Both the position numbers and the translations under genes were made by a program. Below, piece by piece: positions 1 through 10,521 of a stretch of 64,000 bases of DNA. Source of the stretch: Anticarsia gemmatalis (taxonomy: Eukaryota; Arthropoda; Insecta; Lepidoptera; Erebidae); the NCBI RefSeq assembly GCF_050436995.1, contig NC_134758.1, positions 620,001 through 684,000 on the forward strand, written 5' to 3'. Numbering within the stretch: position 1 is the stretch's first letter; every line of letters starts with the position of its first letter. The notes under the pieces are model-generated. The model was not told the DNA's origin. It made no database searches and saw only the letters and a program-made list of their open reading frames with translations.

Positions 1-1346
1 CACTTCAGTATGTAATATATTAGTTCTGAAACGAATTTATACTTTGATGTGGTAAATATATGATAATTAATGTAGATGCCTGCAATTACAATCCAATTTC
101 TTTAGCACACATATTTTTTATATATTTTCGATGTAAGTAATATTACCCAAGGACTGCCATTAAAGACGAGACGTAAGACTTCAATCAAACACCCACCATT
201 AAATAAATTGGATCAAGGTAACGTAATCTATAACATTAATGACCAATGATTCTACTTCGAGTTCACACCAAACTCGACAATTCGGCAGTTTCGGCAATGA
301 CTCCCAACACCGATTCATAAGGTCAGTGTCACTCTGTACATTTACGAACTGTTAAATTGATGACACCGGCATCGCAACAACTTATTACCACCCATAAAAT
401 CAATCTGGTAAATGATCGATAAATCATTGAATCACGTTCGCTATAATTCACCACTTATAAAAGAGCCCGTTTTCTAGTTCGCGGTTGACATTTTGACCGT
501 TTTTGGTACGAGATTTGACCTCCTATTGTTTGAGAGAATTTCTCCCAGTACGGTGACTAAAAATAATGATTTACGGCAACGATACTGGTAAGTTAATGGT
601 GCTTACACACCTGTACCTGCTATAACGAACCGAATGTTTGTATCAAGTGTTTGACAAATGCAGATAATACTTTTTACGCTAGTTGGTTGCGTTTATCAAT
701 TTCCCATATACCGCATGTAGTTAGCTATGTACAATTGAATACATAAATAGAGTCCCAAAAAAGAAAATATTTTACAGATTCATCACACATTTGACAACAT
801 CCCTCATTCGGTTAATTTAATCAGCCTCTTCATCAAGCTGAAAATTAAACTCGTTCTTTGGTTGGTTACTATTATTACACTAATATGCTTCAATAAGCTC
901 CTACAAGCATTGTTCTTAATACTAGGCCGAACATTCGCAAGCACATACAAGTGAGTGCCCACCTTATTTTGTTTTTGTTACTCTTAGTTTAGAAAATATC
1001 TGTACTAATGGTAAAAAGTAATGGTAGGTTATGACCTTAGCACTCATTTTGAACGGTATCACAGTCGTTTGACAGTTGTGTGTGAAATATTTCAAGCTTT
1101 TGTGTGAGATCGGTGAAATATCGGTAGTGGAACGAATCTGTTTAATGATTGTGCTTCTGTTTTCTATGAGGTACTGTGAAGACTGTAGTGGGGAATGACT
1201 AGTTAGAGATGCTTTGTCGAATGTTGTTGAACGATTCTTAAGAAGAGTATTTTTGGAAAATATACTCGTTTAAGTACAGTTCTCTTTTTGCATAAAACTG
1301 TAGTAATTAGCGGTTATTCAAACTTTACTTAGCAAAATAAACTGTA
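1..1346. other. AT-rich non-coding, nothing recognised
   Basis: No open frame of substance, RNA gene or recognisable repeat was seen. Confidence 0.5.
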
Positions 1347-1525
1347 CCTCGATTCTCTACCACTATCGACTACCGACAACCGGCTTGCTATCGAATGTTT
1401 GACATTTAGAATGTACTGCCAAAATGTTTCCTCCGACACCCGTCAGAGGCGCTGATCAGATTTTCATACAAAATTTCTCGATGACAGTTCGGTTGTCGGT
1501 AGTCGATAGTAGTAGAGAATCGAGG
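1347..1525. mobile_element. foldback MITE, 179 bp
   Basis: The ends are long inverted repeats. The left arm begins CCTCGATTCTCTACCACTAT and the right arm ends with its near-perfect reverse complement, about 36 bp on each side. The interior is non-coding. I could not identify a convincing target-site duplication, so the superfamily is uncertain. Confidence 0.75.
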
Positions 1526-2686
1526 CACTGAACTATATGTATTTTTGCCAGTCACATAAATAATAGCCAACTAAAAAATGTACCTATGACAGCCGGTGCA
1601 ATCGTAGCCATGTATCGATTGGTCGTTGCGCCACACACACCGTCTCTCGGCCCTATAATAGTAAAGGTCCGATGATTTACTATAAATAATTTTCTTTCAA
1701 GATTTATAAGCTTATAATTACTTTCCCATGCATTGTCATTTGAAGAAGTTACGATTATGGAAAAACAGTTTATAATATTACTCTTTGAGCCCATTTTTTC
1801 AATTAGTATTTAATTTTAACAGGGTTTTTCTGTGTTATTAGTAAAAAAATTAAAAAACTTCTTCTAAATTAAAAGTTATTTGACTTTACAGAACGAAACA
1901 GAAAAATATAGTACATTTTATCGATCATTAACAATATATAAGTAAGAAGAACAGTAAATTCTTTTACAAAACTTGTCTATTAAAATGTTGAAAAGTAATC
2001 GCAATCGCGCGCAAAAATCTCAATAATTATAGAAGTGTTAAATGTTGGTGTATTTATACATTTAGTTACGCGTAGGCGCGTACGCGTACTTGCAACACAA
2101 TTAACTAGAAGCTAACAGTAGCAGACGCTCTTAACTTTACACTTAACACTAGCTTTGACTAGCGACTCCTTCTGTATGGAAAAAATATAGGACAAAAGGC
2201 ATTATAAGTATAAGTTCAGGTTATAAACTATATGTGAACCGAGTTGCAGAAAAATAAGTTCAGTACTTTTTGCGTGAAAGAATTACAAACGCACATGTGT
2301 CTGTCCTCACAAAATTACTTATAATATTGGATTTATAACGTCACGACTGTTACACCATAAGGTATGATAGGTCGAAGTGTATGAATTTCACCCACACTCC
2401 TCATTAACATTGTCTTTGATAGGGGGCCTTTTGCTATACATATACATTATACTTGAAGAAGCACGTTGCCAACTTCAGTTGAATATAAAGAACCCAAGCA
2501 ATTGAAATGGAAAAACCCAAATGCACTTTGCTAGCAAATTGTTTAATGAAATTCGCTCGTGGAAATCACTATATCGATGTAAACATTTCACACACACATA
2601 AACAAAACAAATCCCTTGTGCTAACATCACACTACCAACCTGACATCGCTAATACTGCACCTTATTTCGTAAACTTTAGAGTTCAT
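1526..2686. other. AT-rich non-coding, nothing recognised
   Basis: Only short chance open frames (for example 1552-1794 on the minus strand) with no family resemblance. Confidence 0.5.
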
Positions 2687-2885
2687 TTTAAACATGTATT
2701 TTCGCACTTCCCCCAATCGCCTGGATGTGCTGGGCGCATGCGTCAATTTGGTTATATAAGGCGATGCTCGAGCAGAAATCTCTTTGGCGCTTGCAACTAC
2801 AGGGAATGCGTCTCTCTCTGTAGTTGCTCCCGCCTCCTAAACCTCTGAAAACGGTGAGCCCAAGAAATAAATTCGGGGCTTTCAT
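2687..2885 (+). promoter_or_regulatory. TATA-containing block, possible solo LTR remnant
   Basis: A GC-richer block contains GGGCGCATGCGTCAA, then a strong TATA box (TATATAAG, 2753-2760), a 10-bp perfect hairpin (2793-2802 with 2818-2827) and AATAAA at 2866-2871, about 110 bp past the TATA box. A TATA box followed shortly by a poly(A) signal is the layout of an LTR. I could not find matching TG/CA ends or a target duplication, so a stray promoter or chance are alternatives. Confidence 0.3.
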
Positions 2886-2943
2886 TAGAATATTGGTAAT
2901 TATTGCTTACGCGTTGATAAGTGACCAGGTGAGATAACTTAAA

Positions 2944-3072
2944 GCGTATCATAGATGGGTAGCCGCTTAGTAGTATTTGAGTTGTGCTGAGAGCACGTAA
3001 AATGTCGGTCCCGGTTATAATAACAGGCGTTAAGCTATGGCAAAGTCTTTCATCATTAGGTTGATCAGTATT
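2944..3072 (+). mobile_element. 5S-rRNA-like SINE, 5'-truncated copy
   Basis: Diverged copy of the family best seen at 7632-7867. It starts at CATAGATGGGT and keeps the GTCGGTCCCGGTT core and the AGGTTGA segment. Confidence 0.7.
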
Positions 3073-4326
3073 CCTTTATCATTATAATAGTTAAAGAAGG
3101 ATATTTAATAACAGGTTATGTTGGATGGATTATATAAAAGGAACCTTTTGAACCTTATCAGTGTCGAAAGTTAAAGGCAGACGAAGTAAATGAAATATGT
3201 GCTAACCGGTGATTATATTAAATGATGTTCAATAATTTATTTCTTCTTACTCATATACATAGAAGGCTCGTATATAAAGTATGTAAGATAAATGAACTGC
3301 CTCCACGACAATCTCCTTCGAATCATACCGGATACATTATATGCTTTCATGCCACAAATTAATTACTTACTACATCAGTCTTATACAAAATGACCTTTAA
3401 ACTGACACTATCGCCTTTAGCAGAAACAAAAAAACACCACTCATATTTCATTGGATATAAACCCATCACAGAAATATATGTTAACCTGCCAATCTTTTAG
3501 TTTCTCTTTACTTTCGATGGCACATAAATTAACCTCGACTTAAACACATCGTCATCAACCAATTAGTACGGAGTCGGTTGCGCGAGCCAAGTGACAAATG
3601 ACTCTCATATCTCATTCAAAACAAGATCAGCTTACGACACACACGTAAAAACATTACGTTTTTTATACACACGTACGAGTGAACTATGACCCACCGACTA
3701 AAGTTATAATGATTATTTATTAAAATAAGGTTTTATTCATAAATTTTAGATTATTAGTGGGTCGCTCGCGGCACTGTCAGCTAATTTTAATTTAGTGTCC
3801 GACTCCTTAACGCTGTGATCTATCGTGTGTTATTATCACAAATAACTAGTAATTATCTGGAGAATAATTATTCGGATTAGCATAGCGAATTATTTTGTTC
3901 AAGTTTTGTAAATGGCTTTTGAAAGACTGCAATCTATGGTAATATTAATGTAGGTATAAATCATATTGCCGCACACGATGTTTAATGAATGTTTTGAGGC
4001 GGTGCTGTCGGCCCCCTCTCCGGGGTAACCAGAACTGTACCATAGCTAGCTATCGGTGACTACGGCGATGCGTTGCCCGGTACATTTGCATCTCAAACAC
4101 CACTATAGTTTAAGCAATTTTAACTGAATGACAATCGCATATATCACATACTCGTTGCCATCGTTAACGAATACAGACAGAAAATTTAATTTTACCAGTA
4201 ATTATTTCTGTTACTCGATACACAACAAAGAAGGTATGGTATTAAAGTTGAGGGACGTTTTTGCAGTCGGTCGAATAAATTTGTCTTTGATACATGTCTT
4301 TTTAACGCCGCTCTATGAACACTAGG
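3073..4326. other. AT-rich non-coding, nothing recognised
   Basis: No gene or clear repeat was seen. A small GC-rich patch near 4010-4035 has no identifiable function. Confidence 0.45.
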
Positions 4327-4466
4327 AACCCCCCGGAGCACGGCGACGCTCAAATCAAATACCACTAGACGGTCGCCCATCTATAGCATGACCGCGCCAA
4401 GGGTTTTATAACCCACTGGTCTTTTAGCGACCGGTGAGCGCAACTGGCTATGAGCGTTTCAAAACT
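4327..4466 (-). mobile_element. 5S-rRNA-like SINE, 3'-truncated copy
   Basis: Minus-strand copy keeping the 5' part of the family: the GCTCATAGCCAGTTGCGCTC head, a TAAAAGACC/TTATAA-modified A-box area, and ATAGATGGGCGACCG. It breaks off after the CGGAG hairpin region. Confidence 0.75.
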
Positions 4467-4737
4467 CATAAGTAAAGGTTTTCTCCTAAATCCCGTTGCT
4501 CATAAAAACAAATGCAAAGATTTCAGTTTGTCTTTACACATAGTAACTGTTTATTGTTTAAATATAAACAATCAATTGATCCGAACGTTCACCCGCTGGT
4601 GTTAAATCGCGATTAGTTTCAGTATAATTGTGTTGGATGTGTGCCGTGCTAACTTAGTGCGTTCACGACGTCTGAAAGTGTAGGAAGATTTACATTCTGG
4701 ACCAGAAAACGACGATGAGCCTGAATTGGTTTCTTGA

Positions 4738-4857
4738 GGGCATGCAAAGTCCCCTATACGCGCATGGCCAGCGTGGCATACACGATGCGTAACCTCGCCT
4801 CCGTTTGGGAGGAGACCCTTGCCCCCGTAGTGCGATAGTAACGGGTTAAAAAATAAG
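4738..4857 (+). mobile_element. LINE 3'-tail fragment
   Basis: It shares GGGCATGCAAAGTCCC, GGCCAGCGTGG, GTTTGGGAGGAGACCCTTGC and an A-rich end with the fragment at 20563-20690. This is the familiar 3' end of a lepidopteran non-LTR retrotransposon. No reverse-transcriptase frame remains. Confidence 0.75.
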
Positions 4858-6793
4858 ATTTCCTAAACGGAACACGGGCTTTAAAAATTATATTAAACTG
4901 TTAACAATAGCCCAGATCTTGAAAATAAAACTGAATATGAATGAATTTACTAAATTGGAATTAGACTTGCTCTAACTTAACGACACCTACGTCAAATAAA
5001 ATTATATTTGATAGCTTCCGGGATGCTTAACATTCGATAGTCTATATAAATAAGACGTGTTTTAATACGCAGTTCCTCAGAGTAAGTTCCCCATCGTTTT
5101 ACCCGCTACTCTGTACCCTGTACTGTAGCGTAGTACAGTTGCTACGCTGTCCTTAGCGACTTTCTGATCTTAAAATATTGTTACAAGTGATTTAGTTCGT
5201 ACCAAGACTTATATTTCGTAGTCTCTACTACATATATCTTTTAAATAAATATACTTTTTGGTATTACATTCTTTAACTCCGGTATAGTAAAGCTGCGTAC
5301 ACACTTACTGACGAATACGTATCGTCTGTTTAGGTTAGGTTAGATAAAGTTTGATACAGATTCAAAATAGTTTAACACGTTTAACTAAATTTAAACTTCT
5401 CTCTTTGGATAACTGTAGTATAATTGCTGTTGGTGTATAATAATATATTTTTAATTTTCAATATAGTAATATAAACATCAAGTTGTAAATGTTGTAATAT
5501 AATAAAAAAACGCAATTTGTTACGGGAGCTTAACTTTCATGAAACCATCACGTACAACCTTAACTGCACTTCAGCTTTGGGTTGCACATGGAAAGAGAAG
5601 ATATCTGAATCACATTAGCGTTCGTATCACCGGTGTAAACACATCTTAATAAAAACATTTTGACTTAGAACACCGTCTTATAGATTAATGATTTAGTACC
5701 GAATCGCTTGATAGCTTAATCTATGGGGTTCATGAATAAAAAACACATTAAACGATGGTGTGATAAACGTATCGTAGTGACTAATGTTCTGTTCGGATGT
5801 TAGAAGAAAGCCGTATGAGACTTGTATCGGTCTATCGCATCGCGAGTGTTACAAAATTGTATGTATTTTGTTTGAACTATTTCTCAAGAATAGTGATTTT
5901 ATTTAAGATAGGAATTTTATTGTTTGAGTAGGAGTTGAGTTACTGTTTTAAGGAGCTTCCGTTTTGTTCTGTTTTGGGTTTTGAAATGCATATTGAAACC
6001 AGAAAACTCTTAGTTTTAAATGGTTAGTTAAATAGTAGTTTTAAGTCAACTTTCGCTTTATATTTTAAAGAGTTATTTGAATCCAAATGAAACTTTTACG
6101 CTAACAATGTTACATTACATATTAGATTCCGTAATAGAATTTCGATTTAGTTTTACGCATAAAGATATCCGTTATAATATGCGCAAAGCCTCGAAAGTCA
6201 AAAACTCTTCAATCAAAAGTAAGCCTTCAAGCTTTTATCTTTATTTTTTAAAGGAGCAATTTCTTCTTATGAGCAACCAGCTATTCCGAAACGGACAAAA
6301 GTACAATATATTATGTCTTTTTCAAATACTTTGTACGAAATAAAGGATATTTTGAATTAGAATTATTTCAAAACGTGAGCAATAACGCGTCCTAGTAACT
6401 TCACCACTTAACGTTTCGGTCGATAACTGCTCAGTTTTCCTGTACAATTGCACGTCGAATGAATTGTCTCCACTACTCTCGACCCAACAGTCAACTGTGC
6501 TGTGCTGTACCACTGAGGCGATGTGCGAAATTCCCAGCGAATTAATCGATTTTACTATAACACTTTCTATGGCATGAAGTTTAGATGCGTGAAGACTGAA
6601 CACGCGATTTTGTGTATTGTGCTTTAAGATGTGTGTACATTAGCTTTTAGAAAATGCTTGCGAACCTTTCATGTTGTGTTGAATGTAACGTTTAAGTTTA
6701 AAACATTTTCAACGGTAGTAGCAGTACGCAGTAACAGTTCCTGCGCGATATTAGATTGTTAGTTTGAACTTGGTATTGGGCCCTGTCTTGCCG
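4858..6793. other. AT-rich non-coding, nothing recognised
   Basis: There are small open frames at 6077-6343 (+) and 6322-6603 (-) with no recognisable domain, and a TTAGG-like run (GTTTAGGTTAGGTTAG) near 5328. It is too short to be telomeric. Confidence 0.45.
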
Positions 6794-6903
6794 CCGGTTT
6801 CTGAGGTACATTTAGCGGTAGTTTATATATTAAATAACGTTCAAACTCATATAAAAAACGCTATTAAATAGATAAACTACCGCTAAATGTACTTAGAAAC
6901 CGG
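6794..6903. mobile_element. foldback MITE, 110 bp
   Basis: The left arm is CCGGTTTCTGAGGTACATTT and onwards; the right arm ends AAATGTACTTAGAAACCGG. The arms pair over about 45 bp, leaving a very short interior. No target duplication is certain. Confidence 0.75.
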
Positions 6904-7410
6904 GGGTTTTGTTATTTACTTTTGTAAAAACTTAGTAACGTACTTGATAATTAATCGGATTGCACTATAATAAAAGAGAATCAATGAGCCTAAAACAATT
7001 GTTTTACATTTATAATTCCGCTTTGGAATAAACCAGGCGCGTTTGTTATACCTACCCTTTTTCATTTAATTGTATATCGTCGTGCTTTTTATCAAATTAA
7101 TGATATTTGACTATCAGTGAGTGTACATCTTAACACAATTAACAATTAGGCAGTTTCGTTCGTTAACCGTGCAAGTGTCGGTAGCTTTGTGATCGAAATT
7201 ATCGTGTTTCCATAGTTTGTGCACGGCGTGTTAGTATGGTAGCACGAGAGGTAACGGGCTATATGCTATCTTTTGTATGAGGTTAATATCGCGTTTTCAT
7301 GAGTTGTTAGCGCTGGTTGGCATATCATGATAGTGTTTATGACCTCTCGTAGAAGTCGTGGAGGAAAACATCTCATGTTAAATATAATTAATAAACAAAA
7401 GTTATTGGTA

Positions 7411-7631
7411 TCTATACTAATATTATAAAGCTGAAGAGTTCGTTTGTTTGTTTGTTTGTTTGTGTGTTTGAACGCGCTAATCTCAAAAACTACTGATCCG
7501 ATTTGAAAAATTCTTTCAGTGTTAGATAGCCCATTTATCGAGGAAGGTTATAGGCTATATATCATCACGCTACGACCAGTAGGAGCAGAGTACCAGTAAA
7601 AAATGTTCCAAAAACGGGGAAAAATTTGCGT
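7411..7631 (+). mobile_element. non-autonomous Helitron, 3'-truncated
   Basis: It starts TCTATACTAATATTATAAAG after an A, has about five TTTG units, then the conserved body with GAACGCGCTAATCTC, TCCGATTTGAAAAATTC and CATCACGCTACGACC. The usual 3' hairpin and CTAG end are missing, replaced by the adjacent SINE. It matches the copies at 20189, 29357 and 58211. Confidence 0.85.
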
Positions 7632-7867
7632 CAGTTGCGCTCACCGGTCGGTAAACGATCTGTGGGTGAAGCAACCGTTGGCGCGGTCATTCCATAGATG
7701 GGTGACCGCATAGTGGTATTAAAACTGAGCGTCTCCGTGCTTCGGAGGGCACGTAAAAAGTCGGTCCCGGTTGTTGTCAATTAAGATAATAGTCGTTAAG
7801 CCATGTCAAAGGCTTGAACAACTTTGACACTAGGTTGACCACTAACCATACGATAGAATAGAATAGT
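7632..7867 (+). mobile_element. 5S-rRNA-like SINE, best full-length copy
   Basis: The stretch GAAGCAACCGTTGGCGCGGT followed by CATAGATGGGTGACCGC aligns with the internal promoter (A box to C box) of 5S rRNA. A CTCCGTGCTTCGGAGG hairpin, GTCGGTCCCGGTTGTTGTC and a 3' part ending CATACGATAG follow. The tail is an ATAGA-type short repeat. It abuts the broken Helitron at 7411-7631, so one element disrupted or replaced the end of the other. Confidence 0.8.
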
Positions 7868-10301
7868 TATCTTTGTCGCGGGGATTGAGTGTGTTTATAC
7901 TTTGGCATGTTAAAAGTCGTGCCAGCTTTTCAATTAATAGCGCAATTAAGGCTGCCAGGCGCTTGATAGCTTATATTAAACACACACACGGTTCACAACT
8001 AACTATACAATAAATTTAAAAAATACATTGCTCGGGAATCGTATCAGAGACCATATAATCTACAGTCGCATACCATTCGGACCACAGATGAAGTCAGTAA
8101 TATTTTGCTATGTTAACTAATCTCAAGCTCTAAGCCCCGCCCTACTCATGTTCCCGAGTTAGCGTAAGCGTTTACTTACGATTTATGTTGAGTGCACGTC
8201 CGCGGTGGACATCTTCATACGGTTATATTGTTAATTGATGACTTTATTGAGACCTACAGGTGATGGGCTTATCTCTTACATATTTGTGAAATAAAATAAA
8301 TAAATAAAAATTCGTTTATTTTCCATCAAAAGATAGAAGTTTTATACAAAAGGAATTAGTGCCATAAAATGATTTCGTTCAAAAGCACAATATGTTACAG
8401 GATTAAAAGAGTTTAACTTTTATACAGATTACATGTAATTTCTCATTGCTGGTTATACAGTTATTTTTTCTCATTATTGAAGGAGATAGCCTGAAATGTA
8501 GTAATCTGAGTGTGGAGTGATAAAGTATAACTTATTGCCACGCCTCTATTACCGCTTTAGACACATAAAGACTTAAAAAAGTTTAACTTTGACTTTACGT
8601 TATTTTGATGATATATCCTGTATAGCCATGTACTGGTGTCTAACCAACATGTAATTTTGAAAAGTGTGGTATCAATGTAAGTAAGAACTTAAATGTTCAA
8701 CGATACTTCTGACATATCACAATCAAATATTAAAATCTAAATGCTATAGATATAGTAACAGATGACGTCACCATCTCAAATATTTCCACAATTTCTCGCA
8801 TCTACTCCATGGTACTCAACTATGTAGCTCGTAACATGTGTCATCGTGAGCCTCGCCGCGGGACGCACAGAGCGAGCGATAAAAACCACCCGATTGTCTT
8901 GTTCACCACGCTTAAATACTGCTCTCCTATTAATAGCGATTACTATTTGTTTTAGATTGAAAACGAGTGAGTTTTTAGTGAGTTCGAGTAGGCGTTACTA
9001 AACGAAGGGTCTTAACTGCTAATAATGGACTTTCCAATACAATTAATGTTGTGCATATTGCCCGTTATCTTGTTAGGAGTAAATTACTAATGTTAAAATT
9101 ACCTATTTGCGAAAAAAGACTTATTAATGATTTAACGCAGAAAATGGTGAAAGCAAGACCTAGGATAATTTTTTGTCATAAATTGGTATAATTTTTTCTA
9201 CGATAAAGTTTATTTCGTGCAGCGGCAGAAATGGCCTAAATTATAGAAAATAATATGTTTCTATATTGATTCTAGTTTGGAATTGAAACAATTTATTTTA
9301 AATGGAATTTAAATAAAAGCTTGATTGAAATGTGGTTTCTAAAATTAAGAATGATTAAGCTGTCTTAAATAAATTCGGAGAAAAGATCGATGAGGGTAAT
9401 TAGATTAGACTTGTGGTTTTTAATCTGTCTGATTTTCTGCGAGACATAGAAATATTTGTATTGTGTCTTCGTGAGGGTACTAAACCACGTAACCACCTGT
9501 ACAACCTAACCTTAGTGTGAACAGTTCAGCATCATAATCACTTCGCCACTATAGTTATTGAATAAAATATTTGGAAGATATAACTAATAATAATATGAAG
9601 AATAATTTTAATTTTTATGTCCGAGAATCTGTGTGAACATTGGTCCCTAAATAAATTATCGAATGGAAATATTGGCCCTAAGGATCAATTAATTAAAGTG
9701 ATCAATAACTTTGACATTTACCAGATTTTCCATTAACCATTAAAATATCTACATTATCTACGGAAAAATCGATGTCAAATTAATAAAAGTTTTTGTATAA
9801 CACATTTTTTATACAAATATCTATAAATATATTATAATCAAACATTTTCCTTATAGAGATCGGAATAGTTTCGTAACCTGATACTGTAGAACAATGGTAG
9901 TGGTGTACATAAAATATTCTCACGTAGAAAGTTGTTATGGCTCTAATTAAATAATAGGTGGCGCCTGACCCCTGTCTTGTTTGTCTGTCTGTTACCTTTG
10001 ACAGTTTAGGGAACACATCGGGATGTAGTATTTAGGACAAGGTTCCGATTTGTAATTTGTTTTATATGGAGTAATTTAAAGAAGTACGTAAAACATGTTC
10101 TATAAATTTGAAAAATAAATGTTACTGATTTTTTATTGCACTAGAAAGTATTTCTTCCACTGCAATGTTAAAGCTTTCCTAATTGATAAAATACAGTCAG
10201 TTCGAGACTTAAGAGCTGGAATTTAACAGGATGACGTATTAAATGCCAGGAAAGAACACGAGTTACGCACAGGACCTTTTGAAACGATTAATATAATTAT
10301 A
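7868..10301. other. AT-rich non-coding, little recognised
   Basis: An A/T-rich AAATAAAATAAATAAATAAA run near 8290 resembles a retrotransposon tail. No gene was supported. Confidence 0.45.
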
Positions 10302-10521
10302 TTAGGTCGGGGAAAAAATCTTTTCGCATTATAGTATGTATGAACTTGTAATAAAATCTTTTCTCTACAGAAAAAACCTCGATATTTGGGTACCTCCCGA
10401 GCTCACAGAAAGAAACCTAATAAACCGTGTACTCATTTGTGATTCTTGAAGCCAAAGAGATTTTATTACACGTTCATACATACTCGTACTATAATGCGAA
10501 AAGACTTTTTCCCCGACCTAA
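10302..10521 (+). mobile_element. mariner deletion derivative with transposase remnant
   Basis: Terminal inverted repeats start TTAGGTCGGGGAAAAA and end with the complement, flanked by TA on both sides, the mariner target duplication. The arms pair over roughly 30 bp. Between them the plus strand reads PPELTERNLINRVLICDS from about 10394, then a stop. This is recognisable as the mariner-transposase segment just before the catalytic domain. At 220 bp it cannot encode a transposase. The open frame at 10427-10645 overlaps its right half and is not a gene. Confidence 0.88.

Noticed and set aside
2507..2848. 113-codon plus-strand open frame
   Set aside because: Runs through a TATA/LTR-like block and a hairpin; no recognisable domain.
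5325..5345. Telomere-like TTAGG repeat
   Set aside because: Only about two units, so not a telomeric array.
6322..6603. 93-codon minus-strand frame with mixed composition
   Set aside because: Looked more protein-like than most, but no domain, no upstream exon and no family could be named.
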